A stretch of 64,000 nucleotides of DNA from Tetradesmus obliquus. Taxonomy: Eukaryota; Chlorophyta; Chlorophyceae; Sphaeropleales; Scenedesmaceae. Shown one piece after another: positions 35,159-49,600 of this stretch. The stretch is from NCBI GenBank assembly GCA_030272155.1, contig CP126193.1:620001-684000 (forward strand), written 5' to 3'. Below the pieces are notes generated by a model. That model made no database searches and had not been told where the DNA came from. It worked only from the letters and a program-made list of their open reading frames with translations. Numbering within the stretch: the stretch's first letter is position 1; each line of letters starts with the position of its first letter. Position numbers and translations under genes: made by a program.

Positions 35159-35410
35159 TCATCTGCTGCCATGGATATCTGAAGCACGAAGGTCTACGCG
35201 AGGGCCATGTTTGGGACACTGCGGAAGCAGAGGCTCCTTCGCTTCATCCATTGCCCCACTGCCCCTGCTGCTGCCGCCAGCACCTGCTGTTGTCCTGCTT
35301 GGTGCCTGCTGAGCATCTTCTGGGCTGCCATCATCCCTCCTGGAGGCGCAGCAGCAGCAGCAGCACTTGCGCCAACAGGTCCTCAACGTGTGCAGCAGGG
35401 CCAACAGCAA
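35159..35410 (-). CDS. Possible extra C-terminal exon or small ORF below the UPF0014 gene
   Basis: An open frame of 83 codons includes SRRDDGSPEDAQQAPS and AMDEAKEPLLPQCPKHG before a stop. The charged, proline-rich composition with a dileucine-like EPLL resembles a cytosolic tail. It could be spliced to the UPF0014 gene, although that gene already has a stop at 35593-35595 at the family's usual length. Confidence is low. Confidence 0.22.
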   Translation of the reverse strand: MLLALLHTLRTCWRKCCCCCCASRRDDGSPEDAQQAPSRTTAGAGGSSRGSGAMDEAKEPLLPQCPKHGPRVDLRASDIHGSR

Positions 35411-35592
35411 GCCCCACAGCTGCGGCGGGTGGCAGGTGGCACAGCAACAAGTGCAGCGCGCATCAGTATGGGCAGAAGAGAGGCGAGGTGCTGGGGTGTG
35501 TTGAAGAGATCGACACTAGGATGGAGTTCGTGGATAGCAACAATGTTCTTGCAGGCATATCGACGGTGTCCAAGCGGGTGCCTGATCAACCC

Positions 35593-38405
<2,813 letters not shown>

Positions 38406-41400
38406 TCTCCGTGAGTCGCTGCTGGCAAGGGCAGCGCGGACGAACGGAAAGTGAGTAACCTTAAATAGGCTTTACTGTGCAAAGGCTGGACTGCTGTCAC
38501 TGGAACCCCTCTGCATGTTATTGCTGGCAGCTGCCTGCTGTGCATCCAATATAACCAGCAGTACAGCATGGAATGCAATACCTGCCAGCGCCCTTACGAG
38601 CAGCCGGTGGTCCGAGTTTGATAGCGGCACAGCTCGGGTGAAAGTGCGATTGGTGTGATGGTTTGGCAAGCTGGTCACTGCAGAGCCTGCGAAGCGTCAT
38701 CTGAAGTAGAGTATGCCCAGCACACAGCCACGCACGTTATGGATAGTTGCAGGTCAAGGTACTTCACTGAGTCGCTCTTCTGATCAGCTTGGTGGCAAGG
38801 AAGCTATTTATTTCAGAAAGCCGTCACACAAGAAAAACTACGGAAAAGAGCACAGCAGGACGTCTTTGGCCACTGTAACAAAGTGTTACCCGTATGGGCT
38901 TACCATATGGAGCTAAGTCGAGGCGAGACCAGCATGTAAGGAGTATAAAAGAATTGCTGGCACACACATGCGTTCCACATGAATAGAAGTGGTTCCCCCT
39001 TGTGATCACGTGACCATGTCACCAGAAGATCACACCTGCTTACTGTTTCCAAGAGGTCAGGGGATTTCGGGCAGCACAATGAAATGCAGCTGTCCCAGGC
39101 CACATGCTTTTAATGGCGTTACTGTAGTACATGACAGTGCGAATGGCGGGCCGATGCAACAATCAAGCTGTGGTACCGTTGCAAAAAGGCCAGTAGGCAA
39201 CACAGCATTAGGCTCATCGAATCAAATAAACCTGACTGGTGCGGGTGCAAGCATCAAGCAGCGCAATTCATCGTGCAGCGCCTCTCACAAGAACTGTGGC
39301 CGGCACAAGCAGCAACACACACCGTATTCCGTCAGGACACACGCTGCAGTAGCCAGCCATGCTGCAGCAGATTCTTCTGGAGCCACTCGAAAGTGCCCAA
39401 CAGATACATCCCTGCTCAGCAAACACACAGTGCACGAAAAACCAGTGACAAACAATACTGAGATGCCCGTTGGCGTCTGCACCACCCGCAAGTGCATGCG
39501 CATGGCAGCTGGTACACCCCAGGCACAAACTGCAGACCTCCCAATGCCTCATGCCGTTCCAAGAGCTGTGCAGAAAAGCATTTGAGAAAGGATCTTCACA
39601 ATTAATCCTCTTTCGCACAGCCCCACCCGCACCACCCTTGTTGCAACAGGAGGCGCTGCAACTACAACGAAGCGCGGTCGATGACACCATGTCAAACAAA
39701 CCACGCAAATCATACCATTCATCCGTTGATCAGGCACCTGCAAACCCCCCACATACCTGCGCCATGCAGTGATGCAGGCTATGCGTATGCGTCCACCAAA
39801 ATGTCATCTCCCACAAGTAGACGCACGCCGCAAGTGCGCTTCACCTGAACAGAAATCGTTGCACTTCTTGCGCACAGCACCCGCTGTGCTTGGCAACAGG
39901 GGCGCAGCCTGCACGCTCCTGCCCTTGCCCACACATGTGCTTTGAGATTGTTGAATGCTGGTTCGGTGCACAAAGCGACTGCAGCAGACATCCATGCCCT
40001 GCCAGCCACCGAAAGATGCAGGTGGCCTGCAGGTAAGATCAGTACTTCCAGCGTAGTGGCAGCACGTGCAGACAAGAACGACAAATGCAAACCGGCAGTC
40101 CACCGCGTGTTGTGAGCACAACATGCAACACCTCCACACGCTGTGACAGCCGGAATGCATTGTGGAATGCCTGGACGTTGTGCAGTACAAAGTTCACATC
40201 ACCAGTTGCAGGGCTGCTGGCATTGTCAGCGTACGAGGGTGAGCATTGGCAGAGGTGCTACAAAAAAGCAGTTGGAGTGAAGGGTGTAGCATACCAGCAG
40301 CCCCGCCAGCTTCTTTGGAGATACGCAAGCACTTGAACGGCACGCCCAAACAGCTGCCCATGCCACAGCCGGCTGCATCTATGTCGTCCGCCAAGGTCAT
40401 TCAGCAAACTCAGCAAAAAACAAACTCCGGCAGGTGCACCAAGGCTGGCAGGGCGGCGCCAACTACCCACTGCTGTATGCATGCAAAACGCACGCCATTG
40501 TCTTCCAACATCAAACTCTTGACAACACATGCGTTGTGAGTTGCAGCAGCGTCAAGATGAAAACGCTTGCTGCCGCAGAATGTGCTAATGCAGGTAACAG
40601 AGCCGCCAGCCCTATTGACAGCCCCATGCGCGGCTGGTGTCCACACACACCCACAAACATACAAACTGCAAAGCAGCAGGCAGCAGTCAGCCCACATAGC
40701 ATGAATGAACACGAACAGCAGCAGCCGTCGGTGGTTGATGCTCGCCTTGAAACCCAGCTCCCCCAAGCCAGCTGCACTCCATGGTCACATACGCCATGCA
40801 ATGCAGTGCAACATAGTGCAACGCAGCGCAACCCAAGCCCAAATCAGTACCACCGGGCGCTTAGAGGCAACGGCCAAGCTCCATGCGCACCAAAAGCATG
40901 TTGCAGGCTTCCACCGCGTAGCTGTTCCCAGGTGTCCCCACACACTACAGCGGAAGCCTTTGAGCTGTGATCCAGATGCAGGCGCATGCAGTGGCGGCTG
41001 AAAACCTCACACCTAACCTATTTTGCATTTTATGGGGTTGCTGCGGTTGAGCCGTTGCTGCGGTTGAGCAACCCTGAGTGCAGCAAGACACGCCACACAT
41101 GAACACGCAACAGTGAGTCCGTGAAGCCACCACCCGAAGTGTCGGCAGCAGCCCCCAAAGGAGGCTGACTTGTTTGCCTTAGTCACTTTATTCTCGGACG
41201 CCAAATGACACGGCATGTGCTCCCTGGATGCTGCACATGCCAGCAACACATGTGCACTAATCACATGTGCAGTAATCCCGCATCATCGTAGTGCTGCTGT
41301 GTTCCGCAGCATTGCATTCAGCGAGACACGCTAACGCAGTCTCCACCGCCACCATGGATGCTAAAGAGTGAGCACTCCTCTGTGTGCTGGCCATCACATG

Positions 41401-42283
41401 GCGTCCAGCTCCACATTCTGTCAAGCAGCCACGCGCAACTTTGGCTACATGCAGCATGATTAGCAGTCCATCAGTCTTCTAAACAGCATGCTATCAGAGT
41501 TGGCAATGCTGGCAGCTGCTAGCTGGCGTCATCATGATAACAACACCCCAACTAGCGTCTTTATGCAGTCACCACAGGACTCTCTGCTTTCTGCTAACAT
41601 TAAAATGGCGCCCAGAGAGCTGCACTGCCATTGTTTGTCCGTTGGCCTCAACAACCCACATCCCAGCCCAGCGACCCACAGACAAACCGCCAGCACGGCG
41701 TACAAGCTACATGCTGCTGCTGCAGCAGCAGCAGGCAAACAGCAAGTGTTTGTTGTGTCTTTCACAGTTTTGCACTACAATCCAAGCTAAAGGCAGGATG
41801 AAACTGGCAGAAACGTGGCAGACACATAACACAAACTATGTTCAGAACGGCAGCCATGACACAAGAGAACTGTGCATCCCAGACCACATGCATGCCCGCT
41901 TTGGAAGTGTACTAGTGAAAAACAACAAACAAACCTATCAGATACGCCGGACCATGCTAATTGCACATACTGCACACTATGTGCATGATCATCACACAGC
42001 CCCTTGTGAGGCTGGTTCAAGGTAAACTGTTGAAAAGGCACGCACACAACATCACCCAAGCAAATCTTATTCATGGCACTGAAAAGCACGCAAGCCGTTC
42101 TGTAGGTGCTGCATGCTGTGCGCAAGACCATGAAAACACCTTGTACGTTCCACAATCAGACGCGGCAGAGCAACACGCAACTGTCTTATGTGCATCGTGT
42201 TGAGCAGACCTGCATGCGTGCTGCCCCTTCTTCGGCTGGCAGCCGGGCAGCAGCTGCAGCCCGGCAGCCGCCAGCAATCCTGC
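38406..42283. other. Large unassigned region between the UPF0014 and SBP-box genes
   Basis: No complete gene could be built. It contains the coding-like minus-strand stretch listed separately (39785-40990); the rest has no recognisable ORFs, RNA genes or repeats. It includes the upstream region of the UPF0014 gene (start 38405) and the 3' flank of the SBP-box gene (stop at 42284). Confidence 0.4.
39785..40990 (-). other. Coding-like minus-strand stretch, possible unrecognised gene
   Basis: Several short minus-strand segments have protein-like composition: YAVEACNMLLVRMELGRCL near 40900; VVKSLMLEDNGVRFACIQQW and ALPALVHLPE near 40440-40560; ADDIDAAGCGMGSCLGVPFK near 40350; GDVNFVLHNVQAFHNAFRLS near 40160; and a final VKRTCGVRLLVGDDILVDAY before a stop near 39785, after a TTCAG acceptor. 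I could not join them into a phased model or name a family. It could be a real multi-exon gene or a decayed one. Confidence 0.28.
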
Positions 42284-43112
42284 TCACGCGTCCTGCAGCA
42301 GGCGCAGCATCAGCTGCATGTCTCCCATCTGGGCAGCCAGCGCCTGCAGCCGCTCCTCAAGCCTCGCCATCATGCGGGCACGCATCTGGCCACGCGCAGC
42401 AGGGGCAGCAGCTTCAGCCTCAGCTGCTGCTGCTGCTGCTGGGGCAGGGCCCTGCTGCACATGCAGGGCTGCACCTGCCTGGGCCTGGCCGCCTGATGCA
42501 GCTGTGGGCACCCAGCCTGCTGCGCCACCCAGGGCAGGCAAGCCAGGGATGCAGGCACGGCCACAGCTGGCCGCAGCATATGGAGCCGGGCTTGCGCTCA
42601 GCATGGTCGTGCCGGGAGCCATGCCGCTGAGCTGCTGCGGCTGCTGTTGCGGCGGCAGCGGCAGCAGCGCAGATGACTCGACAGTGGATCCGTGCCGCAG
42701 TAGAGGCTGGAATGTGTGCTGGTAGCAGGGCTGCTGCTCCTGTGCCCCTACAGCTGTTGGCACAGCAGTCAGAGCAGTAGCGCTGCTGCTGTCCATGGCC
42801 ATCACGCCTGCTGCTGCCAGCTCTTGCATCATGAACTGCTCCAACTCAGCCACAGCAGGGTCCTTGCTGTCACTGCTGCTGTAGCTGCCGCTGATAGGGC
42901 TGCTGAGGCCTGCTGCTGCAGCTGCAGCGGCAGCAGCAGCGGCAGCAGCGAGGCTCGGCGCGTACGCCAGCTGTGGATCCTGCTGCTGCTGCCACAAGGC
43001 CGGCCATGACATGCCTGCAGCGTTGGCAGCACCGGCGGCTGCGCCTGCTGCTGCAGCGCTGGGACCTGCTGTGGCAGGCGAGCCGCAGGCTGCACCTGTG
43101 CTGCGTGAGGCG

Positions 43113-43163
<51 letters not shown>

Positions 43164-44291
43164 CCTGAGGTTGCTGCTGTGCAGCTGGAGCTGACAGGAC
43201 TGGCTGCTGCTGCTGCTGCTGCTGCGCCGCTGTTGGTCCGTGCTGCTGCTGCTGCTGCTTCCACTGGTGCAGTTTGCGCTGCAGTTGCTGCTGACTCAAG
43301 TGGATCAGTTGTTTCTGCTGCTGGGACCTCCAGCCAGCTGCCGTTCCAGGCTGCTGCATCACATACACCTAATGCTGCCAGTTCAGCGGCGCTTGGCATT
43401 GCAGTGGCACCAGCCATGTAGGCAGCGTCCCAGCCTGCATGCATTGCTGCATCCAGCATCGCTGCAGGGCTGATTGCTGCTTCTGGTACTGCGGCAGAGG
43501 CGGCCCCAGCAGCTATGTAACAGCTCGTGCTGTTGGCGGCGTCGTATGCACAGCTGCTGAAGTTGGCCTGGCGCTTGCGCTTGGTGTGTGAATCTGTTGC
43601 TGCTGGGCGCTTCACGCGCCTGCACAGGCTGTCCCTGCAGCTGCGCTTGATGTCATCAAACAGTGCCAGTGGCTCCAGCACGCCGCACTGCTGGCAGTAG
43701 CGCATCAAGCCGCTGCTGCACGGGATTGCGTCAGCCTACACAACACAATCACAAATCCAAGTATCTCGTTTGGGTCGTTAAAGCACATCTTACACAGCAT
43801 GCAGTGTAGCTCTACCATGGTACGTGCGCATGATGTGCGTGTGTGTCCCTGCAGGGGTGGCAAATCAGCCCGTCCATTTACACCTACAACTGAGACGGGT
43901 GCTGCCACAGTGGCATGTGGCCTGCAACACAGGTGTCACCGGCGCAGTGACACTGCAAGCTCACCTTCATGTGTTCTGGACATATCCGCTTCACGCTGCA
44001 GTAGGGCTTGCCTGTGGTCTCCAGGTCAGCAGTGCAACCTGGCACCTGTGGGCAAGCAGGGAGCACACAGGGAGCACGCAGGTCAGAACGTATCATACTG
44101 TGGCAGAGCGACCCGTCTGGTGTCAGCGGTCGCCACATCAAGATACAGCAAGATACGCACCAGCACACCCTTGGCTGCAAGCTCCAGCAGCTCACCTGAC
44201 ACATGCGCCTAGCTTTCGGCCGTGCTGATGTCGATCGCGGCTGGCTTTCGTTGCCGTCGCTGCAGTTGATTGTGGCTTCGTCAAGCTCCAT
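42284..44291 (-). CDS. SBP-box (SQUAMOSA promoter-binding) transcription factor
   Basis: Three exons (44196-44291, 43965-44045, 42284-43735) give 542 residues in frame. The SBP domain spans the splice sites at residues about 31-100: exon 1 ends RRMCQ, exon 2 reads VPGCTADLETTGKPYC then RICPEH, exon 3 has MRYCQQCGVLEPLALF and DDIKRSCRDSLCRRVKRP. The first zinc site (C-x4-C-x17-C-x2-H) is complete. In the second, the usual His after CQQC is Glu80. A bipartite nuclear signal (RRVKRP, then TKRKRQ) follows. The remaining 400 or so residues are Ala/Gln/Ser-rich with homopolymer runs, as in activation domains, and end in a short amphipathic segment (LQALAAQMGDMQLMLRLL). SBP proteins bind GTAC cores; in green algae one controls copper and hypoxia responses, but nothing here ties this gene to that role. 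Confidence 0.85.
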
Positions 44292-45499
44292 GATTGCAGC
44301 CCACCTTGCCTGCGGACCAAAGACAACCAGGCATGCACGGCATGTAGAACCCCTCTGCTACGCTGTTACCGCTTTCGGTCAACCATTCACAACGTTTGCA
44401 GTGTGATCCAATGCGTTTTGCGGAACAAGTGCACACCCATGGTCCGCCAAAGCCCATGAGACCTTTGCCTGTGCGAACAACATGCTGCCACGCTGCAGAC
44501 ATACCAGAACAGAATATCAGAGAGACAGCTGCTTCTTTCGCCTTGTGCAGTTCCCTCAAGCATCAACTAAACGAACGACAGCCATCTGCAGCATTGCTAC
44601 CCATGTATTCCACCACGACTGCTGGAAACATTACATACCTATTAAATGTGGTAAGTTTCGTGCGACTGTTGATACTACGCCCTTCACAGCTACTTGGGGA
44701 GACACTACAGCTGTGCTGTGTGCACTGTTGTGTGCACGTGCCAACACATTAACAACAACTGAAAATAATGACGTTTAGTGCGTCAGGTGCTTCTGCGCGC
44801 TGTCCTGTCATGCTTACGCCCACTGGCCCTCAAGGTCAGGCTGAGGAGTGACACTCTCGCATATGCGTGCGCCATGCATGCAGGTGCGTTCTGAACTCGT
44901 CAATTAACTAAATATATAGAATATGACGTGTTTAGGCCACTCTGAAGTCAGCGGCGTGAATCACCGCAGACCGATTGATTGTTTAAGACGTGCGCAGATT
45001 GATGGACGCGTCTTGAATAGTGCACAGCATCGCATATCAAAGCTATTTGATAGCACGAACTGCACAGATGTCTTGCTTCCTGTAGGTCATCCTGCCGGTC
45101 TTGACAGCAGCGTTCACAAGCTCAATCCCGAGAGGAAGGATCAGTGCGACCTACGTGGCATTTTACCTGTAGGTATGGTGTTAATGTGTATATGCATGCT
45201 TGCACGACAGAACGCACCCATTCAATGCGTTCGTGAAGTGTTCGCCCTTTCCCTGCCCGTAGACGACTTACGACCTGGGGTGCTGTGTGATGCAACCTGC
45301 TGATGATGTTCAGATAAACGCTCTGAGCGTATGTTCCTGCGTCTGAATACTACCAACGGCACACGTGCTCGCACTTGCACAAACGAGGCAACTAGAGCGC
45401 TGGGACAATGTCAGCATGCAGGTGATGTCATCACCAGTCAAATCCACGAGCCTGTTTACTTCGTCACATACTGCAAACCGGTGGCCTTTCATAAAACCG
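44292..45499. other. Intergenic, 5' of the SBP-box gene and 3' of the enzyme-rhodopsin gene
   Basis: The base composition is more even and less CAG-rich than its surroundings. A TA-rich stretch (ctaaatatatagaatatg) lies near 44910, about 620 bases upstream of the SBP-box start. Open frames at 44482-44778 (plus), 44923-45303 (plus) and 44281-44559 (minus) are unrecognised. No promoter element can be claimed. Confidence 0.4.
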
Positions 45500-46359
45500 T
45501 CAATGGATGCTGCTTCTCCTCTGTGGCATGTGCGGGCTGCCACCAGATGGCAGTGTGTCTTGAACCTGGCTCCCTGTGGCAAGCACTGCGTCGCTACTAC
45601 CAGCCGCCTGCTGCTGCCCCAGCAAACTGGCTGCCAGTTGCAATGCTAGCTGCTGCTGCGACCCAGCACTGCTAGGTGGCTGCGGCTGCGGCTGCAACAG
45701 CCCTGCTAGCAACAGCAGTTGTTGCTGTTGCTGCAGAGACAGAGCACCCGTCTGAGCTGCCTGGGCAATGACCTGCTGCATCTGCAGCAACACAACTGCC
45801 GCCTCGACATCAGCGGTGAGTGCAGCCGCAGACGCGCCAGCAGCTGCGGAACCCGCAACACCATACGCAGCAGCAGCAGCAGCTGCACCACCACTAAGCT
45901 GCGCTGCACCGCACAGCTGAGCTGGGTTGCTGGGTAGCGCACAGCCTGCAGCAGCTACTGCAGGGACTGGTTGCTGCAGCAGCTGCTGCGGCACAGCAGC
46001 TCCAGGGCCCTGCTGTGCCGCCAGCAGCACCTGCTGCAGGACTGCCAGCTGCAATGGGCCGCTCAGCAGCTGCGGCTGCTGCCCGCCTGAGCCCAAGGCG
46101 CTGCTCAGCTGGAATTTCATTGTTGCAAGCGCACGCCAGCAATCTGCTAGGTGTGCACGTACCACTGCGCTGCTGAGCTGCTGCCGCAGCGACTCCACCA
46201 GGCTGCTCTTGCTGGCGGCCTCGTGCTGCGTCTCCTGCAGCTGCTGCCGCAAGCAGCCCAGCTCAGCCACTGCCGCAGCACACTGCTGGCTGGCTGCAAG
46301 CAGCTGCTGCTGCAGCTGGCGCCGCTCGTCGCCCAGCTGCTGCAGCAAGGCTGTGCTCA

Positions 46360-46390
<31 letters not shown>

Positions 46391-46681
46391 CTGCTGGTCC
46401 CAGGCGCCAAACTGCTGCACTGCCAAACGAGCTTCAGCGGCAGCAGACCCTGCTTCCTTGCTGCTGCCTACAGCAGGAGAGGCAGGAGCAAGCAGCCCCA
46501 ACATGCTGCCGCCGCCATGCACGCTGCCATGCACGGAGCCGGAGGCCCCAATGCTGCGCCTGGCTGCAGCGGCAGCGCGTGCTGCCGTACTTGTTGATTG
46601 TGACTTGCTGCTGGTATCCTCGCCAGCTGCAGGCTGTGACGTGTTGCTGCTGTTGGTGCTTGGCGCCTGCTGCGCTGATGC
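45500..46681 (-). other. Last exon: Gln/Ala-rich C-terminal tail with coiled coil
   Basis: This 393-residue exon follows a 200-nt intron and joins in phase 0 to NWLL. It contains a serine-rich start, a poly-Gln run, and a heptad-like stretch (LGDERRQLQQQLLAASQQC, then LRQQLQETQ and VESLRQQLSS) that predicts a coiled coil. Long Leu/Gln-rich segments follow, ending MPQRRSSIH. It may mediate dimerisation. It could instead belong to a separate gene, but the splice phase and the lack of a stop upstream favour one gene. Confidence 0.62.
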
Positions 46682-49600
46682 CTGCAAGCCAGCAAACAGC
46701 GGAAGCTGTGAACAGCACTGCATGTTGAACACATGAGAGACGCACTGTGCGATAGCTGCCCACAGCTAGCCAGATCATAATGCAGGCAAGAGCATGCGTG
46801 CATGGACATGCACAACCTGCAACCTGCAACATTGTCAGCACGTGCACTGAGCTACAGCAGAGCCACAGCAGGGGTGCTCACCAGCAACCAGTTTTGCACA
46901 CTCAGCGACGAACTGCGCTGAGCAATACCCGGTGCCGCTGCTGCCGCTGTTGCTGCAGTTGAAGCACTGCTAGGCCCGACTGCCACCTCGCCATAAGCCA
47001 CCGCCGCGCCTTTGTCTCTGCTGGACCTGCCAGCAGTGCCAATGAAGCCAACAGAGCCGCATGGTGCGGGTGCAGGCAAAGCTGTGCAGACCACCACTGC
47101 CCCCGCCCCTTTGGTGGCAGTCTGTAGCGCAGAGGTACCAGGCGGTACATTTGCCTGCTGCTGCTGCTGCCGCTCTGTAGCCAAGGCGTCTGTGGCTGCT
47201 GCAGTAGCAGTGGCAGCATGAGGGGCATCCGACACGTCAGGTGTCGCTGTGCCTGCTGCTGTGCAGCTGACGCTGTTCTTAGCAGCAGCAGCTGCTGCTG
47301 CGTCTGCAGAGGCGGAAGCTGTGGCTGCTTGACTAGTCAGCGATGGCAGCAGGGCCACCTGCGCTCGGCTGCCGCTGCCAGTGCAGTCAGTGGTGGCAGC
47401 CAGGGCAGGATCTGCGGCTGCGCCTGCAGCATGTGACCCCTGTGCCCCCGCGCCAGCAGCTGCTGCAGCAGCCGCCTGCTGCTGCAGCTGCGCTGCAGCT
47501 GCTGCTGCTGTGGACAGGAATGTGCAGCTGCTGGAGTCCTGCCTGCCCTGCAGGGCCAGCAGGCTGCTGCCCTGCTGCTGCTCTTCCAGGCCAGAACCCC
47601 ACGCAGCTGCAGCCGCAGCACATGCTGCACTCGGCAGCAGGTAGGTGTGCTGCCGCGCGCTGCTGCCGGGGAGTGCCTGCAGCGTCCATGGCATAGCTGC
47701 CGCAGCCAGGCCGCTGCTGCCTCCTAGCGCCTCATACACAGGTGCGCTGATGTGCAGGCCGAGTGGGCAGCCGCTGCTGGCCAGCAGCCTTGCCACCTCT
47801 ACTGTATCACCCATGAGCACAAGCTTCACTGCCTTGCTGCCCACAAGGCCTGCACACACAGCAGCAAATGACTTGTGAGACACGCGATGGGAGCACAGCC
47901 CGACTTGGATCGAATGACGGCAATGGGAGCAGGGAGATGACGCAGTGCCTCAGCAGCCGACAGGCAGGTGTTGCTGCGCCTCAGTAGCAGTGCAGGGTGA
48001 ATGTGCTTTGTACGCAGCATGCACACCAGCCCCGCCGCCTGTGTGCGTTGCCTAGCACGGCATGGGCATGCGTGCAAATGCCATGCCAACCCTGGCAGCT
48101 GCGAGACCCTACCCTGATCACAACTAGCCAACCCTGAGCCTGCGCCGCACCTGTGGTGATCGGCCCCGTGTGCAAGCCCAGCCGCACAGACAGGCTGCAG
48201 CCCTCGTGCTGTGCTGCCATGGCTGCTGCCACTCCCAGCATGGCCTCTGCAGTGGCCAGCATGTGGCCCAGGTGGCCGGGGTTGTCATCATGACCTGACA
48301 CAGCCACAAAGGTGCTGCCGCTGAAGTCTACGCCAAGCACATCCTGCAGCATTTGCAGAAGAAGACGACAGGAACGTGCATGCAGTGTCAGGACAGCATG
48401 CGCCTGGTTAGGTGATTCCGTCTGGAGCATGTTGCACCACAGAAAAAGGAAGAATGCACATGCAGGGTCGGTTCCACGCAGCACAGGCCTGCCCAAGGTG
48501 CTGCCGCTGAAGTCCATGGCCAGCATGCCTTGCAGAGGAGGCAGTAGACAGGCACACAGCCGCAGCTGCAGCAGCAAATGTGCGACACAGGTGTTGCAGG
48601 GTCGTGTGCTGTGACACAGGTGTTGCACAGATGGCTGCAGCTGAAGCCCCGTGCCGTGCCGAGCACGACGCGCAGACACGACAATGTGCATCAGCATGCA
48701 CAAGTGTTCCAATGCAGCACAAGCACATCAAGATGTCAGATGAGCGTCCACCAGGCGACACGCGCCCAACAGGCTGCTCTGGCAGGTTGCGAGCCACTGC
48801 AGCTGCAGGCACGCTTGCAATGAACAGCTTATAACATCTACCAGTACAGCAGCAGCAAAAAACTTCAGCAAGTGTGCATGCAGGCACTCCAAAACGCTGC
48901 AGCTCTCACCCGCTGGCCGCACAGCTCCTCCCACGTGGTGTATAGGCTGTTCAGCGTGACCACAGCCTCAGCTGGGCTCAGCACACGCTCACAGGAAGCC
49001 CGGCCGGCAGCAGCCCTGCCGTCCATGCCGCCATGCTGCTGCTGCTGCTGCTGCAGGCTGCCAGCATGTGTGCCCACAAGCTGCTCTGGCTGCTGTTGCT
49101 GCTGCTGCCCTGGTGGTGTTGCTGAGCTGGCTGCAGCAGGGCTGACGCTGCCTGTGAGGCCGCCGACCACCTCTGCCCACAGCACAGTGGCTTGCGGGTG
49201 GCTCTCGGCAATAACAGTCTCGCCTGCCCGCAGCTTGCGCTGCACGTTGGGCGGCAGCAGGTTGTGCTGCATGAGCCACGCCTGCTCCGCCGCCTGCTGC
49301 TGCGCAAACGCGTCGCGTGCGCGGATGTGTGCGCGGATGCGTGCGGCGAGCTCGGCGCGCTTGAAGGGCTTGGTTATGTAGTCATCGGCACCGCAGCGCA
49401 GGCCCTGCACTATGTCTGCCTCCTCGGTTTTGGCTGAAACCTGGCAAGGCGTTGAGTGGTGGCAACGAGAGACGGTGACAGGGGTAGGGCGGCGGGAAAA
49501 GGTTTGGAGGGAACACGGAACAGGGCGGGGGCAGAGTGTCCCATGCAGCGGCTCATAGAGTGTTGGTGTGCGGGGTCTGATGTACAATTACGTGCACAAG

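Noticed and set aside
42318-43009. Plus-strand frames opposite the SBP-box gene
   Set aside because: They are shadows of the Ala/Gln-rich coding exon on the other strand.
45927-46736. 269-codon plus-strand Cys/Ser-rich frame
   Set aside because: Antisense of the Gln/Ala-rich last exon of the enzyme-rhodopsin; CTG-rich coding DNA keeps the opposite strand open.
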